This document shows, piece by piece, positions 32,512 to 42,327 of a stretch of DNA of 64,000 bases; within the stretch, counting starts at the first letter, position 1, and every line of letters starts with the position of its first letter. The position numbers and the translations under genes are program-made. The notes under the pieces were generated by a model, which did not search any database, was not told where the DNA came from, and saw only the letters and a program-made list of their open reading frames with translations. The stretch is from Thinopyrum elongatum (taxonomy: Eukaryota; Streptophyta; Magnoliopsida; Poales; Poaceae). The stretch covers positions 299,409,048 through 299,473,047 of the forward strand of contig CM022302.1 of assembly GCA_011799875.1 (NCBI GenBank). Reading direction: 5' to 3'.

Positions 32512-33700
32512 AGAGAAGAGGTGCACGCACCCACACACATAGCACTCTTTGCGTCCTCCGCAACCACACACGTAACACGGTGGAGCTCATTTCTGTGTGA
32601 TGATGTAGCCCACGTGATAATTTGACACATCTAGTAGTAGTTACTAACTTAATGGAGGGTCAGGAACCATGCATGAACGGTGCCGCGTTATTTATAAATA
32701 AAGTTTTTTTTCTTCAGTGGCACGTACGCAATATAAATAGGTTCATATGGAGAGAAAAAGAAACCGCTCCACTATATATACATAGCCAGGAGCCTACACG
32801 GTTGCTTGCTAATGTTGCTCTCTTCACACTCACTCGGACAAAACGATTGTGGCCACATCACTAGTCACACATCCGGGCGGATCACATCCACCGTGGGAAG
32901 GGGTGGATGCTTTGTGTAGATGCGGTCGCCGTCGCCGACAGCGAAAACGCACTGTCGGCGCGTCCCGATCAGGGGTCCCCGCAGTTATCTCTCACAAAGC
33001 CGGTGCAGTTGCCTTTGTCCCTTGCTCACTGCCGCGACGTGGGCAGTTGCCGCCTCCCGCTGCCCTCCTCTAGCTACATCCTGACATCCCTTAGGTACAA
33101 CTTCCTTTACACCACTGCCCCAGCTGCCCACATCGCTCCATGTGGATATTTCTCTACTTCTTTGCCCCGCACGTACCTCTACTAGCTTCTACTGTATTTG
33201 TGATAAGTTTATGTCTCATCAACTAGTCCCACTAGTCTTATTCTAATCACACTTCTTCAAATTCTTTGCCACAGGGATGCTCAGCTCGATTTTAGTGAAA
33301 CTGCACAAAATGATACGATGGTCAAAGGGTTGCAAACTTCATTTTTTTCGAAAGGTTCGATGTCGCCATCAAATTAAAGCATGGTTAGGGTTTAGGGTTC
33401 AAGGCCTAGGGATTGCATGGATCATTTTTTTCTTTAGTTGTCTCTGTTCCAAAATAAGTGTCAACTTTAGTACAACTTTGTGCTAAAGTTGGCATAAAGT
33501 TGAGACACTTATTTTGGAACGGAGGGAGTACATATTGGCTATTATCTGTGAACCATTGAGATGCAATAGCATGCATGTTAGTCTACTTTGTATTTGATGG
33601 AATGTTGCAACAGGGCAACCTTGGACGCAAGATACATGAAACAGAAGCTGAAAGCTTCATAGCATTATACAATTTTATCTCGTTGAGAAATTACAGTACT
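32512..33700 (+). pseudogene. unit 2 of the promoter/exon gene family
   Basis: It is collinear with unit 1: AAGAGGTGCACGCAC, GGTGGAGCTCATTTCTGT, TATGGAGAGAAAAAG, then TATA (CCACTATATATACATA, 32768-32783), GCTCTCTTCACACTC and a GC-rich first exon. A donor CTTAG|GTACAA is at 33094. An acceptor CCACAG|GGATGC is at 33274, with the exon motif GATGCTCAGCTCGATTTTAG continuing to about 33318. That exon would read DAQLDFSGTAQNDTM-like in one frame if one base is restored. The 3' segment 33530-33680 matches unit 1. The ATG of unit 1 is TTG here. A small spliced gene or non-coding transcript is possible; its function is unknown. Confidence 0.5.
33438..33530. mobile_element. short Stowaway-type MITE
   Basis: GTCTCTGTTCCAAAATAAGT and its inverse ACTTATTTTGGAACGGAGGG enclose a 40-base centre with further inverted AACTTTAGTAC / GTGCTAAAGTT words. 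It ends GGAGGGAGTA. The whole insert is near-palindromic and lies between exon motif and 3' segment of unit 2. Confidence 0.85.
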
Positions 33701-34420
33701 ATGTACTAAAGAGTTAGGTGTCGCACGGTGTCCAGAAAATATGGTGATAGTGTGAGGTGGGCCATGTAATCACTGAGCTATCGTGTTTTTGTTGCTTTCG
33801 CACTCCTCCGCTATAAGAGTGGAGAAAATTGTAAAGAGTGGAGACGCTCTACCTCCTTTCGCCGAAATGTGGGACATCCAGCGTCCGGTGCATGTGTCAC
33901 GCACCAAAGTAAAGTGTACAGAGCAACTGAGACCTAACACGGTCGTACCACCTCAGTAATAATGACCAATGAGTCGTCAAATCACATAGACCCGACAGTA
34001 AGTTGGACAGACGAAGAAACCATCACCCTTTGTTGAATCCGCTTCTCCCTTCAACGCAGGCGCCAGTGGGAGGTCGCGTCCGCTCTACCCGGGCATGAAT
34101 GCGGCACCAATTCTCTAGAGCGGCGCTGACCGTTTCGGGCGGGAAGCGCGCACGGGCGGTGGAGGGGGTTTGGGTGGGCCAGGGTGGTCAGGAGCGGGCA
34201 TGGCTGTTGTCCCTACAGGACGCCCGGAAATGAGAGGACACACCATCTCTCTGTTGGTCGATGTGTCACTCTCTCCAACACACACACGCTGTTAAAAACA
34301 CAAACGCGCGCGCACACACACACACACACAGGTTCATAGAATAGGAATATCATGGGAGTGGGAAGCCACGGGAAGTGAGATAAATGGAGTACGTACAAGA
34401 AGAGAAAAGGTACACACATG
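33701..34420. other. spacer with GC-rich block and CA/CG microsatellite
   Basis: A GC-rich block at 34040-34210 (GCGGCGCTGACCG, GGGCGGGAAGCGCGCACGGG) looks like dispersed-repeat sequence but I cannot name it. ACACACACACACAG and CGCGCGCGCAC runs lie at 34275-34331. No gene was seen. Confidence 0.4.
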
Positions 34421-35193
34421 TCTGTTGGAGACACAGCCGCTGCCTCGCACTATAGCCCAGCCGACCACAGCACGACGGCCGGATCTGTGCCTCTCTCGTC
34501 CCGGCGCCGGCGGTCAACCGCTATATCTGCGGCCGCGGGATTTGACGCACGCGGATGCCAGATTTGGAGCATTCCGGCCGCCTGTGACTACACCTTGCCA
34601 TGGATTGTCCGGGTACCCGGTCGCACAACAATGGCAATGCCTCCATGTCACATGCAGGTATAGTTGTTGTTCACTTCGGAGGGTCATGTACCACGCATGA
34701 ACAATAGTAAGTGCAACAAGGAGGCGTGGAGCATTAATTGCGAATTGACTCCTTCGAGCGTTAAATTTTCTTCGCGTATTAGCATTGCCCTCCATCATAG
34801 TTTACAGGGAGCGCTTCAATTCTCATGCATTTCCACCACCGGAGGGATTTTAGGTGCGTTTGGTTTAATGCCCAATTAATTAGGGCATCATAACCGCAAT
34901 CAAGCCCACGATTTTCTCTCCATGCAGGTGTGTACGCGGGGTGGAATAAATGCATGCATGTGTGTACGTGAACTGAAAGCACTCCATGCATGTGTGTACG
35001 CATTAATTTCTCCAGTAATTAGGCACCGTGGTATAACTCCCGATGCTATTTTTCAGTCCAATCGCTAATCACCTTGGTCCGAGAGATTGTTGATGCGTGC
35101 CCTGTAAACTGTGATGGAGGGAGAAATTAAATAAAGACTTCCATTTCGTACACAATTTAAAACGATTTTTATGGAGAGAAAAAGATAACCACT

Positions 35194-35330
35194 CCAACTA
35201 TATATATATACGCTGTAGCCTCAGCGCTTTTTTTCTAGGGTTTGCTCTCTTCACACTCTCTCTCCACTATATATATACACGCTGGAGCCTCAGCGCTTGT
35301 AGTTGCTCTCTTCACACTCTCACCCTCTCC
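35194..35330 (+). promoter_or_regulatory. duplicated core promoter of unit 3
   Basis: ACTATATATATATACGCTGTAGCCTCAGCGCTT, written in parts: a TATA run at 35198, GCCTCAGCGCTT at 35218, and GCTCTCTTCACACTCTC at 35243. The same series recurs at 35266, 35286 and 35305. The period is about 62-68 bases. Units 1 and 2 have a single copy. Confidence 0.7.
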
Positions 35331-36365
35331 AGATCTAAACAAGACTGCGTTGGCCTCTCTCTCTCTCCCCTTGCTGCTGGTCAAAGAGCCGGCGAGCGAG
35401 GGAATCCACTACCGGCACCGCTGTTCTCTTTCACCCAGCGGCAACACGGGAGGGCCTCCGACCCCTTCTTCCTCGCAGCTTACCATAGTGTGGGCAGATC
35501 AGCCTCCGACCGCCCACCGAGCAACACCCCGAGAACCTTAAGGTATAATTTACTTAATCCACAGGCATTCCTCTAGCTGCATGTGGATTTTTTTTCCGCT
35601 TCTGCACTCGAATCTAGGTGTTGGATCAAACAGGAAAGTAGTGGGGAAACTTGTATAGCATGAATCTAGTACGTGGTTCAAAGAGGAAAGGAAGGGGGAA
35701 AGTAGCACACACTGGCTATCCAACACCTATGTTGGTCGAAGAGGGAAAACAATGAAAAATGCAGTACACACATCTGTAAGGAACTGATCTTTCCGTGGCT
35801 AGGGGAAAAGGCTGTAGAGTTTGAGCAGGACTAGATTTGCTGCCCTCACATAGGGAAAGGTGTCTAAAGAGAACAAAAATGGGACCAACACAAATATGCT
35901 CCTTGGTTGTTTGTTGCAACAGACTATGCATCACCCCTTTATACATCGGTAGATGCACATGGTGCTGGTGCGTCCACTGTCCCATACAACTCTTTAGCTG
36001 TTGTTAATCGAATAATGCCGCTGGAAAATTGAAGCAATGCCACAGTTAAAAGCAAATTACATGTTTAATGAATTTTATTGTTAATATAATCTCTCTGTTA
36101 ATATGAATCAATGCCACTGTTTGAGAAATGCTACTGTCTTGCTTTCTTTCCCATTTAGATAAGTTAGATGCTTCTTTTTGTGGGCTTCTGTGTCATCCAT
36201 CGTTATTGACCAGTAATTGTTTCCTTTCTACCTCTGTGTAAATAGGGTTATCTACTTCACCTCGTTGCTATTGCAACCTTTTGTTGCACTACACAAAACA
36301 CTTTTGTTTTAAGAGTGTTTTGTGTAGTTCAACCAAAATGTCACACCGACAACGTTGCTTGATTG

Positions 36366-37990
36366 CTTGATCTTAGTGGAACTGCACAAGAGGAGATCTG
36401 ACTTCCTATCCGTGTTGGCAAATTTGTTTCAGATCTTCTTCTTGTGAGTTGTTTGAATTCTGCATCATGAGAGGTCAGGACTGGCCTTCTTCCACATGAT
36501 TGTGCAGTGTGCTTTCATATGGTGTGCTACTTATACAGTAATGTTGCTTGATTTTAGTGAACTGCACAAAAGGAGACCAGACTTCCAATCTGTATGTGCA
36601 CCGTAATATCCCATTGAGGTAAGATAATGATATTTCACAACTGTTGGCATGTATTTTGCTACTGTCATCAGAAAATTAATGTTGTTGTTTAGTGCTATAC
36701 TTGTGCTCCCTAATTGACATGCCAAATCTTACATTGAAGGCGAAGCTTGTCTGTTATTGAACCAAGTGATGAAGGGCAAGAACAAGCAGAAGAAGAACAA
36801 AAATCAACTCCCGGTGCTATAATGAATCACTGGAACTGTGATGACACAAGTAATGATATAGTTTTGCATCTTAATTTATTGCTATGGCTGGAACGAGCAA
36901 TTGTTTTGCCACTGTGATTTAATACCACTCTTAATGTAATATGTAATTATCTCTACGTGTGCAAACAGGGATCTTGTTTGAAGATAACATATATTTTAGT
37001 GGAACTGCACAAGAAGATGTTGGAAACATTAAACTAATCGAGGAGTATATAGTAAGCATGGCAACCACAGTAGATAATAACGGATGGTTCCGGAGAAGTG
37101 CTTCATCTATATGCTCTACACAATAAGCCTCCTGACGAAGGTTGGTGCCCACGGATTTCATCCATATGATTGAGCTTTGTCATCTCTATTGGTGTTGTGC
37201 TACTGTTTAGCTACTGTCATGAGAAAGTGGTATTGTTTAGCATGTTAATCTAAGGCTGCTAATAAATTGAGGCACCGGTTTGCCACCGTTATAGCCACTG
37301 ATAAAATTAAGTAATAATACAGTTCAAGTTGAGTTGCTGTCTTTAGTATCATATCATTTCCTATGAGGATAATGAGGATGCATCTCTTTGTGACTATACA
37401 TTTCATCAGTTACTCCCATTGTTAATGTAATCTATTTTAAATATTTCCTTTACTTTTTTTCGAGCAAACAGGGATGCTAGCATTTAGTTGTTCTCTTGTC
37501 TTCACGCAACAGGATCATCCTCCTCTGAAGAAGAATATGGAGTACGTGAAGTGCCTAGTTCCGATTATGCCAGGATGAAGAAGCCCAGTCTATCTTCTCA
37601 TCAGAAGGAGCAGTTGAAGGATGGCTACATTACTGCCCACAAGACCAAACTAACTTCAGCTCAGAAGGACTCACGGATTTTCATCTTTTTTGCTGTGATG
37701 GGCAAGTACAATGTTGTTTTAGGATTCTTTCTGGTGAGTTCCATTTTTCTAAATGTGTGCTCTGCATGGATCATGTAGGTGCCTGTTTAAACTGTAAATT
37801 CATAATTCAATTTGCTTCATACTAATCACTTTTTTGTATTTATGTAAATAGGGATGCTCAGCCTGATTTCAGTGGAAACTGCACAAAATGTTCTGATGGT
37901 GCCGATATGTTGAAGGCGTTGCAACATATAAAGCCGAAATCCTACAAGCTACGCGCAAAGTTTGTTGATTTTAGTGGAACTGCACAAAAA
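36366..37990 (+). repeat. repeated exon motif TTTTAGTGGAACTGCACAA
   Basis: Same-strand copies lie at 36366-36391, 36548-36576, 36991-37013, 37852-37890 (as GATTTCAGTGGAAACTGCAC) and 37966-37990. A partial AACAGGGATGCT start is at 37467. Outside this interval it occurs at 14518 and 33275. Several copies follow a CAG or TAG acceptor directly with GGAT(G/C). In one frame it reads DFSGTAQ. It is likely an internal exon that has been duplicated within the unit. Confidence 0.75.
37514..37733 (+). CDS. B3-like exon in unit 3
   Basis: A 220-base exon with acceptor GCAACAG|GATC and donor CTG|GTGAGT, both good plant consensus, is open throughout. It encodes an acidic Ser/Glu linker (SSSSEEEYGVREVPSSDYA), then a basic stretch, then LTSAQKDSRIFIFFAVMGKY-type sequence. 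The last part resembles the linker and first strand of REM-type plant B3 DNA-binding domains (general pattern LT..Q......PIFVAVM.K.NV). Only the start of the domain is present; the next exon should supply the rest, and I did not find it. Similarity is judged by eye and is moderate. Confidence 0.45.
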
Positions 37991-38539
37991 GAACAGCTGG
38001 TCTATGTAGCACGAGGTGACATGCCAATGTGCAAACTGATGGCAAACCCCGCCCATTCCATAATCGTAGGCATTTGATATTTTGGAATGGGAAAACCTTC
38101 TCAAAGTTTGCTCATTGATGTTCGTAAGAAGACATGCTTTTGATATTTTGGAATTGGACAACCTTTCAAATTTTGATCATTGATGTTAGCAAGAAGACAT
38201 GCATTTGATATTTTGGAATAGGACGCCCTTTGCTGTTAGCAGCATCGATCAATTTTTCTTTATTGTGTCTTTAGTTGTGAAGTAAATATTGGCTCTGACG
38301 TGTGAATAATTGAGATGTTCGATCGATTTTCTTTATTTGTGTCTTTAGTTGTGAAGTAAATATTCGCTCTGACGTGTGAATAATTGAGATGCATAATCAT
38401 CGATCGATTGTTGTTCATTGAATTACCAGGCCTGTGAGTTTGATTGCAATGTACAGTCACGCTAAAAAGCTGCTCAAACTTTTGGTAAGTGTGAAACTGC
38501 AGCAAACGATGTGATCACCGTGCGTCCTGAGAATAATGC

Positions 38540-38842
38540 TACTCCCTCTGTCTAGGTTCCTAAGTCATCTTAGGTTGTGCATCACGACCAAGGCGGAGGG
38601 AAAAATGAGAGAACTTAATGTTTATTTGCTTAATAGCATTGCATGCAATGGACTGACCATTGCATGTCGTGTTTGGTAGTATCAAGTCATGGATAGCATA
38701 CAAGCCCCGTATATCTTATTGGTTGATTCCTTTATTTATGTCAAAAAACAATAAACGAGGTGAGAGTTAATGCACCGTGCCTAAGTGTTTTGGGATTATT
38801 TGGTTTTCATAAGGTGACTTACACACCTAGATGGAGGGAGTA
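38540..38842. mobile_element. MITE with TACTCCCTCTGTCTAGGT ends
   Basis: The left end TACTCCCTCTGTCTAGGTTC and right end ACACACCTAGATGGAGGGAGTA are inverted with few mismatches, and both carry the TA target. The next inner block is also inverted (AAGTCATCTTA / TAAGGTGACTT). The length of 303 bases and lack of coding fit a Stowaway/Mariner-type MITE. Confidence 0.85.
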
Positions 38843-38895
38843 GTACGTATTGTTTTGAATGTTCATGTAATGCAACTGATACAAGAAGGGTGTGG

Positions 38896-38945
38896 CTAGG
38901 TCTCAGTCGACAGAGACTTAACCAAGTCTCAGTCGCGTAGCCAAT
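38896..38945. repeat. GTCTCAGTCG direct and inverted repeat
   Basis: AGGTCTCAGTCGAC is followed by AGAGACTTAACCAAGTCTCAGTCGCG. The GTCTCAGTCG word is direct-repeated, and AGAGACTT/AAGTCTC forms a short hairpin. This looks like one end of a dispersed repeat. Confidence 0.4.
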
Positions 38946-39167
38946 CGTGTTGACCGGTGGGCTGGAACGACAGTGTGGGATGCGACGCGGATGGGACATG
39001 CTTGATGTACGTGTTCCAGTTTCTCATTTGGAACTTGCGAACATGACAGGCGTGTTGCACGAGTTGTTTTGAATTTATAAGTTCGGTCGTATTTTTGAAT
39101 TTACGAGTAGTTCGGTAGGTTGGGTCAAGCATCGTACGTAAATTACAAATGGTGCAAAAGGAAAGCA

Positions 39168-39396
39168 TAACGTCCGTCCTGGTTTGTTGGTCTCATTTGT
39201 GCCATAGTTTAACCATAGATTTAACTAACAAAAAATTAATGCATGTCACCAATAAATATATCGTTCGATTCGTACTTGAACATAGTTTCCAATGATATTA
39301 TTTTTTGTGACATGCATTAACATATTGTTAGTTAAGTCTAAAGTAAAAAATTTGGCACATACACATGTAGGGGGCCAATAAACTAGGACGGAGGTA
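39168..39396. mobile_element. Stowaway-type MITE
   Basis: The left end TAACGTCCGTCCTGGTTTGTTGG and right end CCAATAAACTAGGACGGAGGTA are inverted; the interior also has inverted TAACAAAAAATTAATGCATGT / ACATGCATTAACATATTGTTA. About 229 bases, TA on both sides. Confidence 0.85.
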
Positions 39397-39583
39397 CTAC
39401 TAGTTACAGTGATGCATATAATTGACGCCAAATGTGAGCAAAGGGATCACACATGTCTTTATCAACTGGAACGAGAATGCGATACAATAAGAATTAAGGC
39501 CATGACGACGCGATCGTAGTGAGGGTTACAGGAGGCAAGAAGAAAGATGCATCCATCATCGACCTCCTCCTCGACTCAGTGCG

Positions 39584-40032
39584 TCAGGCCACCGATCGTC
39601 GGCTGAGGACCAGCGACTTTTGTGGCGAGGTCAAGGTGCTTCTAAAGAAGGCGTCCAAGGCTTCCAGCCGGCTGACGAAGGCCAACGTCATAGCGTCCTC
39701 CCTGGCCTTGTACATGCCTATGTACACGACTACCTCGTAGACGTGGATGTGTAGGTCAATGAATGCTTGCAGGGCGAGGAGCCTTGTGGCGAGCGCGACC
39801 TCGAGGTGGACATTCTTCGTCACATCGGTAGGCAGTCGCAGGGCCACCAGTGCTTGAAAGAGGTTCTCACCATAGAGGCTAATAGTGTAGTAGGCAACAC
39901 GGAGCCTAGGCGCGCGGGCTGGACGACTACGGCGATGTCGTCCGTGAGCTTGTTGACGGTGGTGAACTTGTTGATGATGTCGACGATCTTCTTGTCCACC
40001 TGAGAGTCGTAGCTGTCGTCAATGCGGGCCAT
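39584..40032 (-). pseudogene. unidentified gene fragment, frameshifted
   Basis: Two minus-strand frames follow each other. The first (40032-39820) reads MARIDDSYDSQVDKKIVDII and on; the second (39847-39584) reads ALRLPTDVTKNVHLEVALAT and continues to RRSVA-stop. Codon use is GC-rich and unlike the surrounding retrotransposons, and the joined text looks like an amphipathic, host-type protein rather than TE protein. I do not recognise the family. A shift near 39840 separates the frames. The Athila-type LTR begins 43 bases upstream of its start and may have removed its promoter. Confidence 0.4.
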
Positions 40033-40074
40033 TAACCAGTCGGTCTATACACTGGCTCGAAACGATCCGCGTTG

Positions 40075-41609
40075 TGCTACTTGTGAGCTGCATTGGGATT
40101 TCCTCAAAGAGGAGAGGATGATGCAGTATAGTAAAGATAAGTATTTCCCTCAGTTAAGAACCAAGGTTATCAATCCAGTAGGAGAACCACGCAACACCTC
40201 GTTAGCAGTACCTACACACAAAATAACAAATACTTGCACCCAATGCAAACAAGGGGTTATCAATCCATTGGCGGTTAATTGCAAGGATCAAATCTCGTAG
40301 TGATAGATAGATAACAAAAACACAAAATAAAATAAAAGTAAATAAATTGTAGCAAGGTATTTTTGGATTTTAATATATGATAAAGATAGACCCGGGGGCC
40401 ATAGTTTTCACTAGAGGCTTCTCTCTTGAACATAGCATACGGTGGGTAAACAAATTTACTGTTGGGAAATTGTAGAAAAGCGCATAGTTATGACGAGATC
40501 CAAGGCAATGATGATTTATATAGGCATCATGTTCGAGACAAGTAGACCGACTCCTGCATGCATCTACTACTATTACTCCACACATCGACTGCTATCCATC
40601 ATGCATATAGAGTATTAAGTTCATAAAGAACGGAGTAACGCCTTCAGCAAGATGACATGATGTAGACAAAGTAAATCCAATCAATATGAATAAACCCCAT
40701 CTTTTTATCCTTAATGGCAACGATACAAGTACGCTGGGATTGAGCAACGCAAGATCGAACCCATCATAAAGCACCTCTCCCATTGCAAGATAAATCAATC
40801 TAGTTGGCAAACCAAACGGATAGATCAGAGAGAAATACAAAGCTATAATAATCATGCATAAAAGAGTTCAGAGAAGACTAAAAAATATTCATAAATAATC
40901 TGATCATAAACCCACAATTCATCGGATCCCAACAAACACAACGCAAAAAAGGATTACATCGAAGAGATCTCCAAAAACATCGAGGACAACATTGTATTAA
41001 AGATCAAAGAGAGAGAAGAAGCCATCTAGCTACTAGCTATGGACCCGTAGGTCTGTGGTAAACTACTCACACATCATCGGAAGGGCAACAAGGTTGATGT
41101 AGAGGCCCTCCGTGATCAATTACCCCTCCGGCGGAGTACCAAAAAAGGTCTCCTGGGATCTCCGAAGAATAGAAACTTGCAGCGGCGAAAAAGGTATTTG
41201 GGGTGGCCCTATGATGTATGGGGAATATTTGGGAATTTATAGAGCTGGAATTAGGTCAGGAGGTGCCACGAGGGGCCCACAAGCCTGGGGGCACCCCCCT
41301 GGGGCATGCCTGGCAGGCGTGTCGCTGCCTCGTGGCACTTTAGGTCTTCTCCCGAAGCTTCTAGGGTCCTTTCTGGTCCAGAAAAAATCGTCAAAAAGTT
41401 TCATAGCATTCGGACTCCGTTTGGTACTGATTTTTTGAAAAGCCAAAAATAAGCAAAAAAAAAAAACAGCAACTGTCACTGGGCACTAGGTTAATAGGTT
41501 AGTCCAAAAAATGATATATAATTGCATATAAATGCATAATAAACATCCAAGGTTGATACTATAATAGCATGGAACAATAAAAAATAATAGGTACGTTGGA
41601 GACTTATCA
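40075..41609 (-). repeat. 3' LTR of the Athila-type element
   Basis: On the plus strand it runs from TGCTACTTGTGAGCTGC to GTTGGAGACTTATCA, 1535 bases. It is collinear with 56030-57576 and more distantly with the solo LTRs. The internal polypurine side starts AGCATCCCCAAGCTT at 41610. Confidence 0.9.
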
Positions 41610-42327
41610 AGCATCCCCAAGCTTAATTCCTGCTCGTCCTCTAGTAGGTAAATGATAAAAACAGAATTTTTGATGTGGAATGCTACCTATCATATTCATC
41701 ATGCAACTTCTTTTGTGGCATGAATATTAAGATCCGAATGATTCAAAGCAATAGTCTATAATTTGACATAAAGACATCAATACTCAGGCATACCAACAAG
41801 CAATCACGCCTTTCAAAATATCAATGCTAAAGAACGTTATCCCTACAAAATCATATAGCCTTCTCATGCTCCATCTTCTTAACACAAAGTATTTATCATG
41901 CACAACCCCGATGACAAGCCGACCAATTGGTTCATACTTTTTAACACGCTTTAGCTTTTTCAACCCCCACACAATACATGAGCGCAAGCCATGGATATAG
42001 CACTATGGGTGGAATAGAGTATGGTGATAGAGATAATATGGAGAAGACAAAAAAGGAGAAAGTCTCACATTAACGAGGCTATTCAACGGGCTATGGAGAT
42101 GCCCATCAATTAATGTTAATGCAAGGAGTAGGGATTGCCATGCAACAGATGCACTAAGAGCTATAAGTGTATGAAAGCTCAAAAATAAAAACTAAGTGGG
42201 TGTGCATCCAACTTGCTTGCTCATGAAGACCTCGGGCATTTGAGGAAGCCCATCATTGGAATATTCAAGCCAAGTTCTATAATGAAAAATTCCCACTAGT
42301 TATATGAAAATGAAAGCATAGGAGACT
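41610..42327 (-). other. Athila-type 3' internal region, part 1
   Basis: AT-rich, non-coding. It begins with GCATCCCCAAGCTTAATTCC, a familiar 3' region of these elements. No frame worth calling. Confidence 0.6.

Larger units (their letters stand above)
34421..38420 (+). pseudogene. unit 3 of the promoter/exon gene family, expanded
   Basis: It shares the upstream GGAGGGTCATGTACCACGCA block (34678), the TATGGAGAGAAAAAG box (35171), TATA regions (35198-35210, 35266-35278), GCTCTCTTCACACTCTC and the first-exon donor CTTAAG|GTATAA (35541). Unlike units 1 and 2 it has several internal exon-like pieces between 36.3 and 38.0 kb, including a B3-like exon (37514-37733) and repeats of TTTTAGTGGAACTGCACAA. 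The 3' segment TTGTGAAGTAAATATTGGCT appears twice (38275, 38354). Repeated intron words (CATTGTTAATGTAAT..GCAAACAGGGAT near 36930 and 37420) point to exon-intron duplication. No continuous reading frame was assembled. A decayed B3-type gene or a spliced non-coding transcript are the options. Confidence 0.5.

Noticed and set aside
33438..33530. Possible microRNA hairpin
   Set aside because: The near-perfect palindrome ends in the Stowaway terminus GGAGGGAGTA, so a MITE explains it. Some MITEs do yield small RNAs, but nothing here shows that.
34040..34210. CpG-island-like GC-rich block as a host promoter
   Set aside because: No downstream gene or TATA was found, and the words look like a dispersed repeat; left as unclassified spacer.
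35242..35541. 99-codon ORF in unit 3
   Set aside because: Its first half spans the duplicated TATA and start region, so it cannot be a natural reading frame; units 1 and 2 do not share it.
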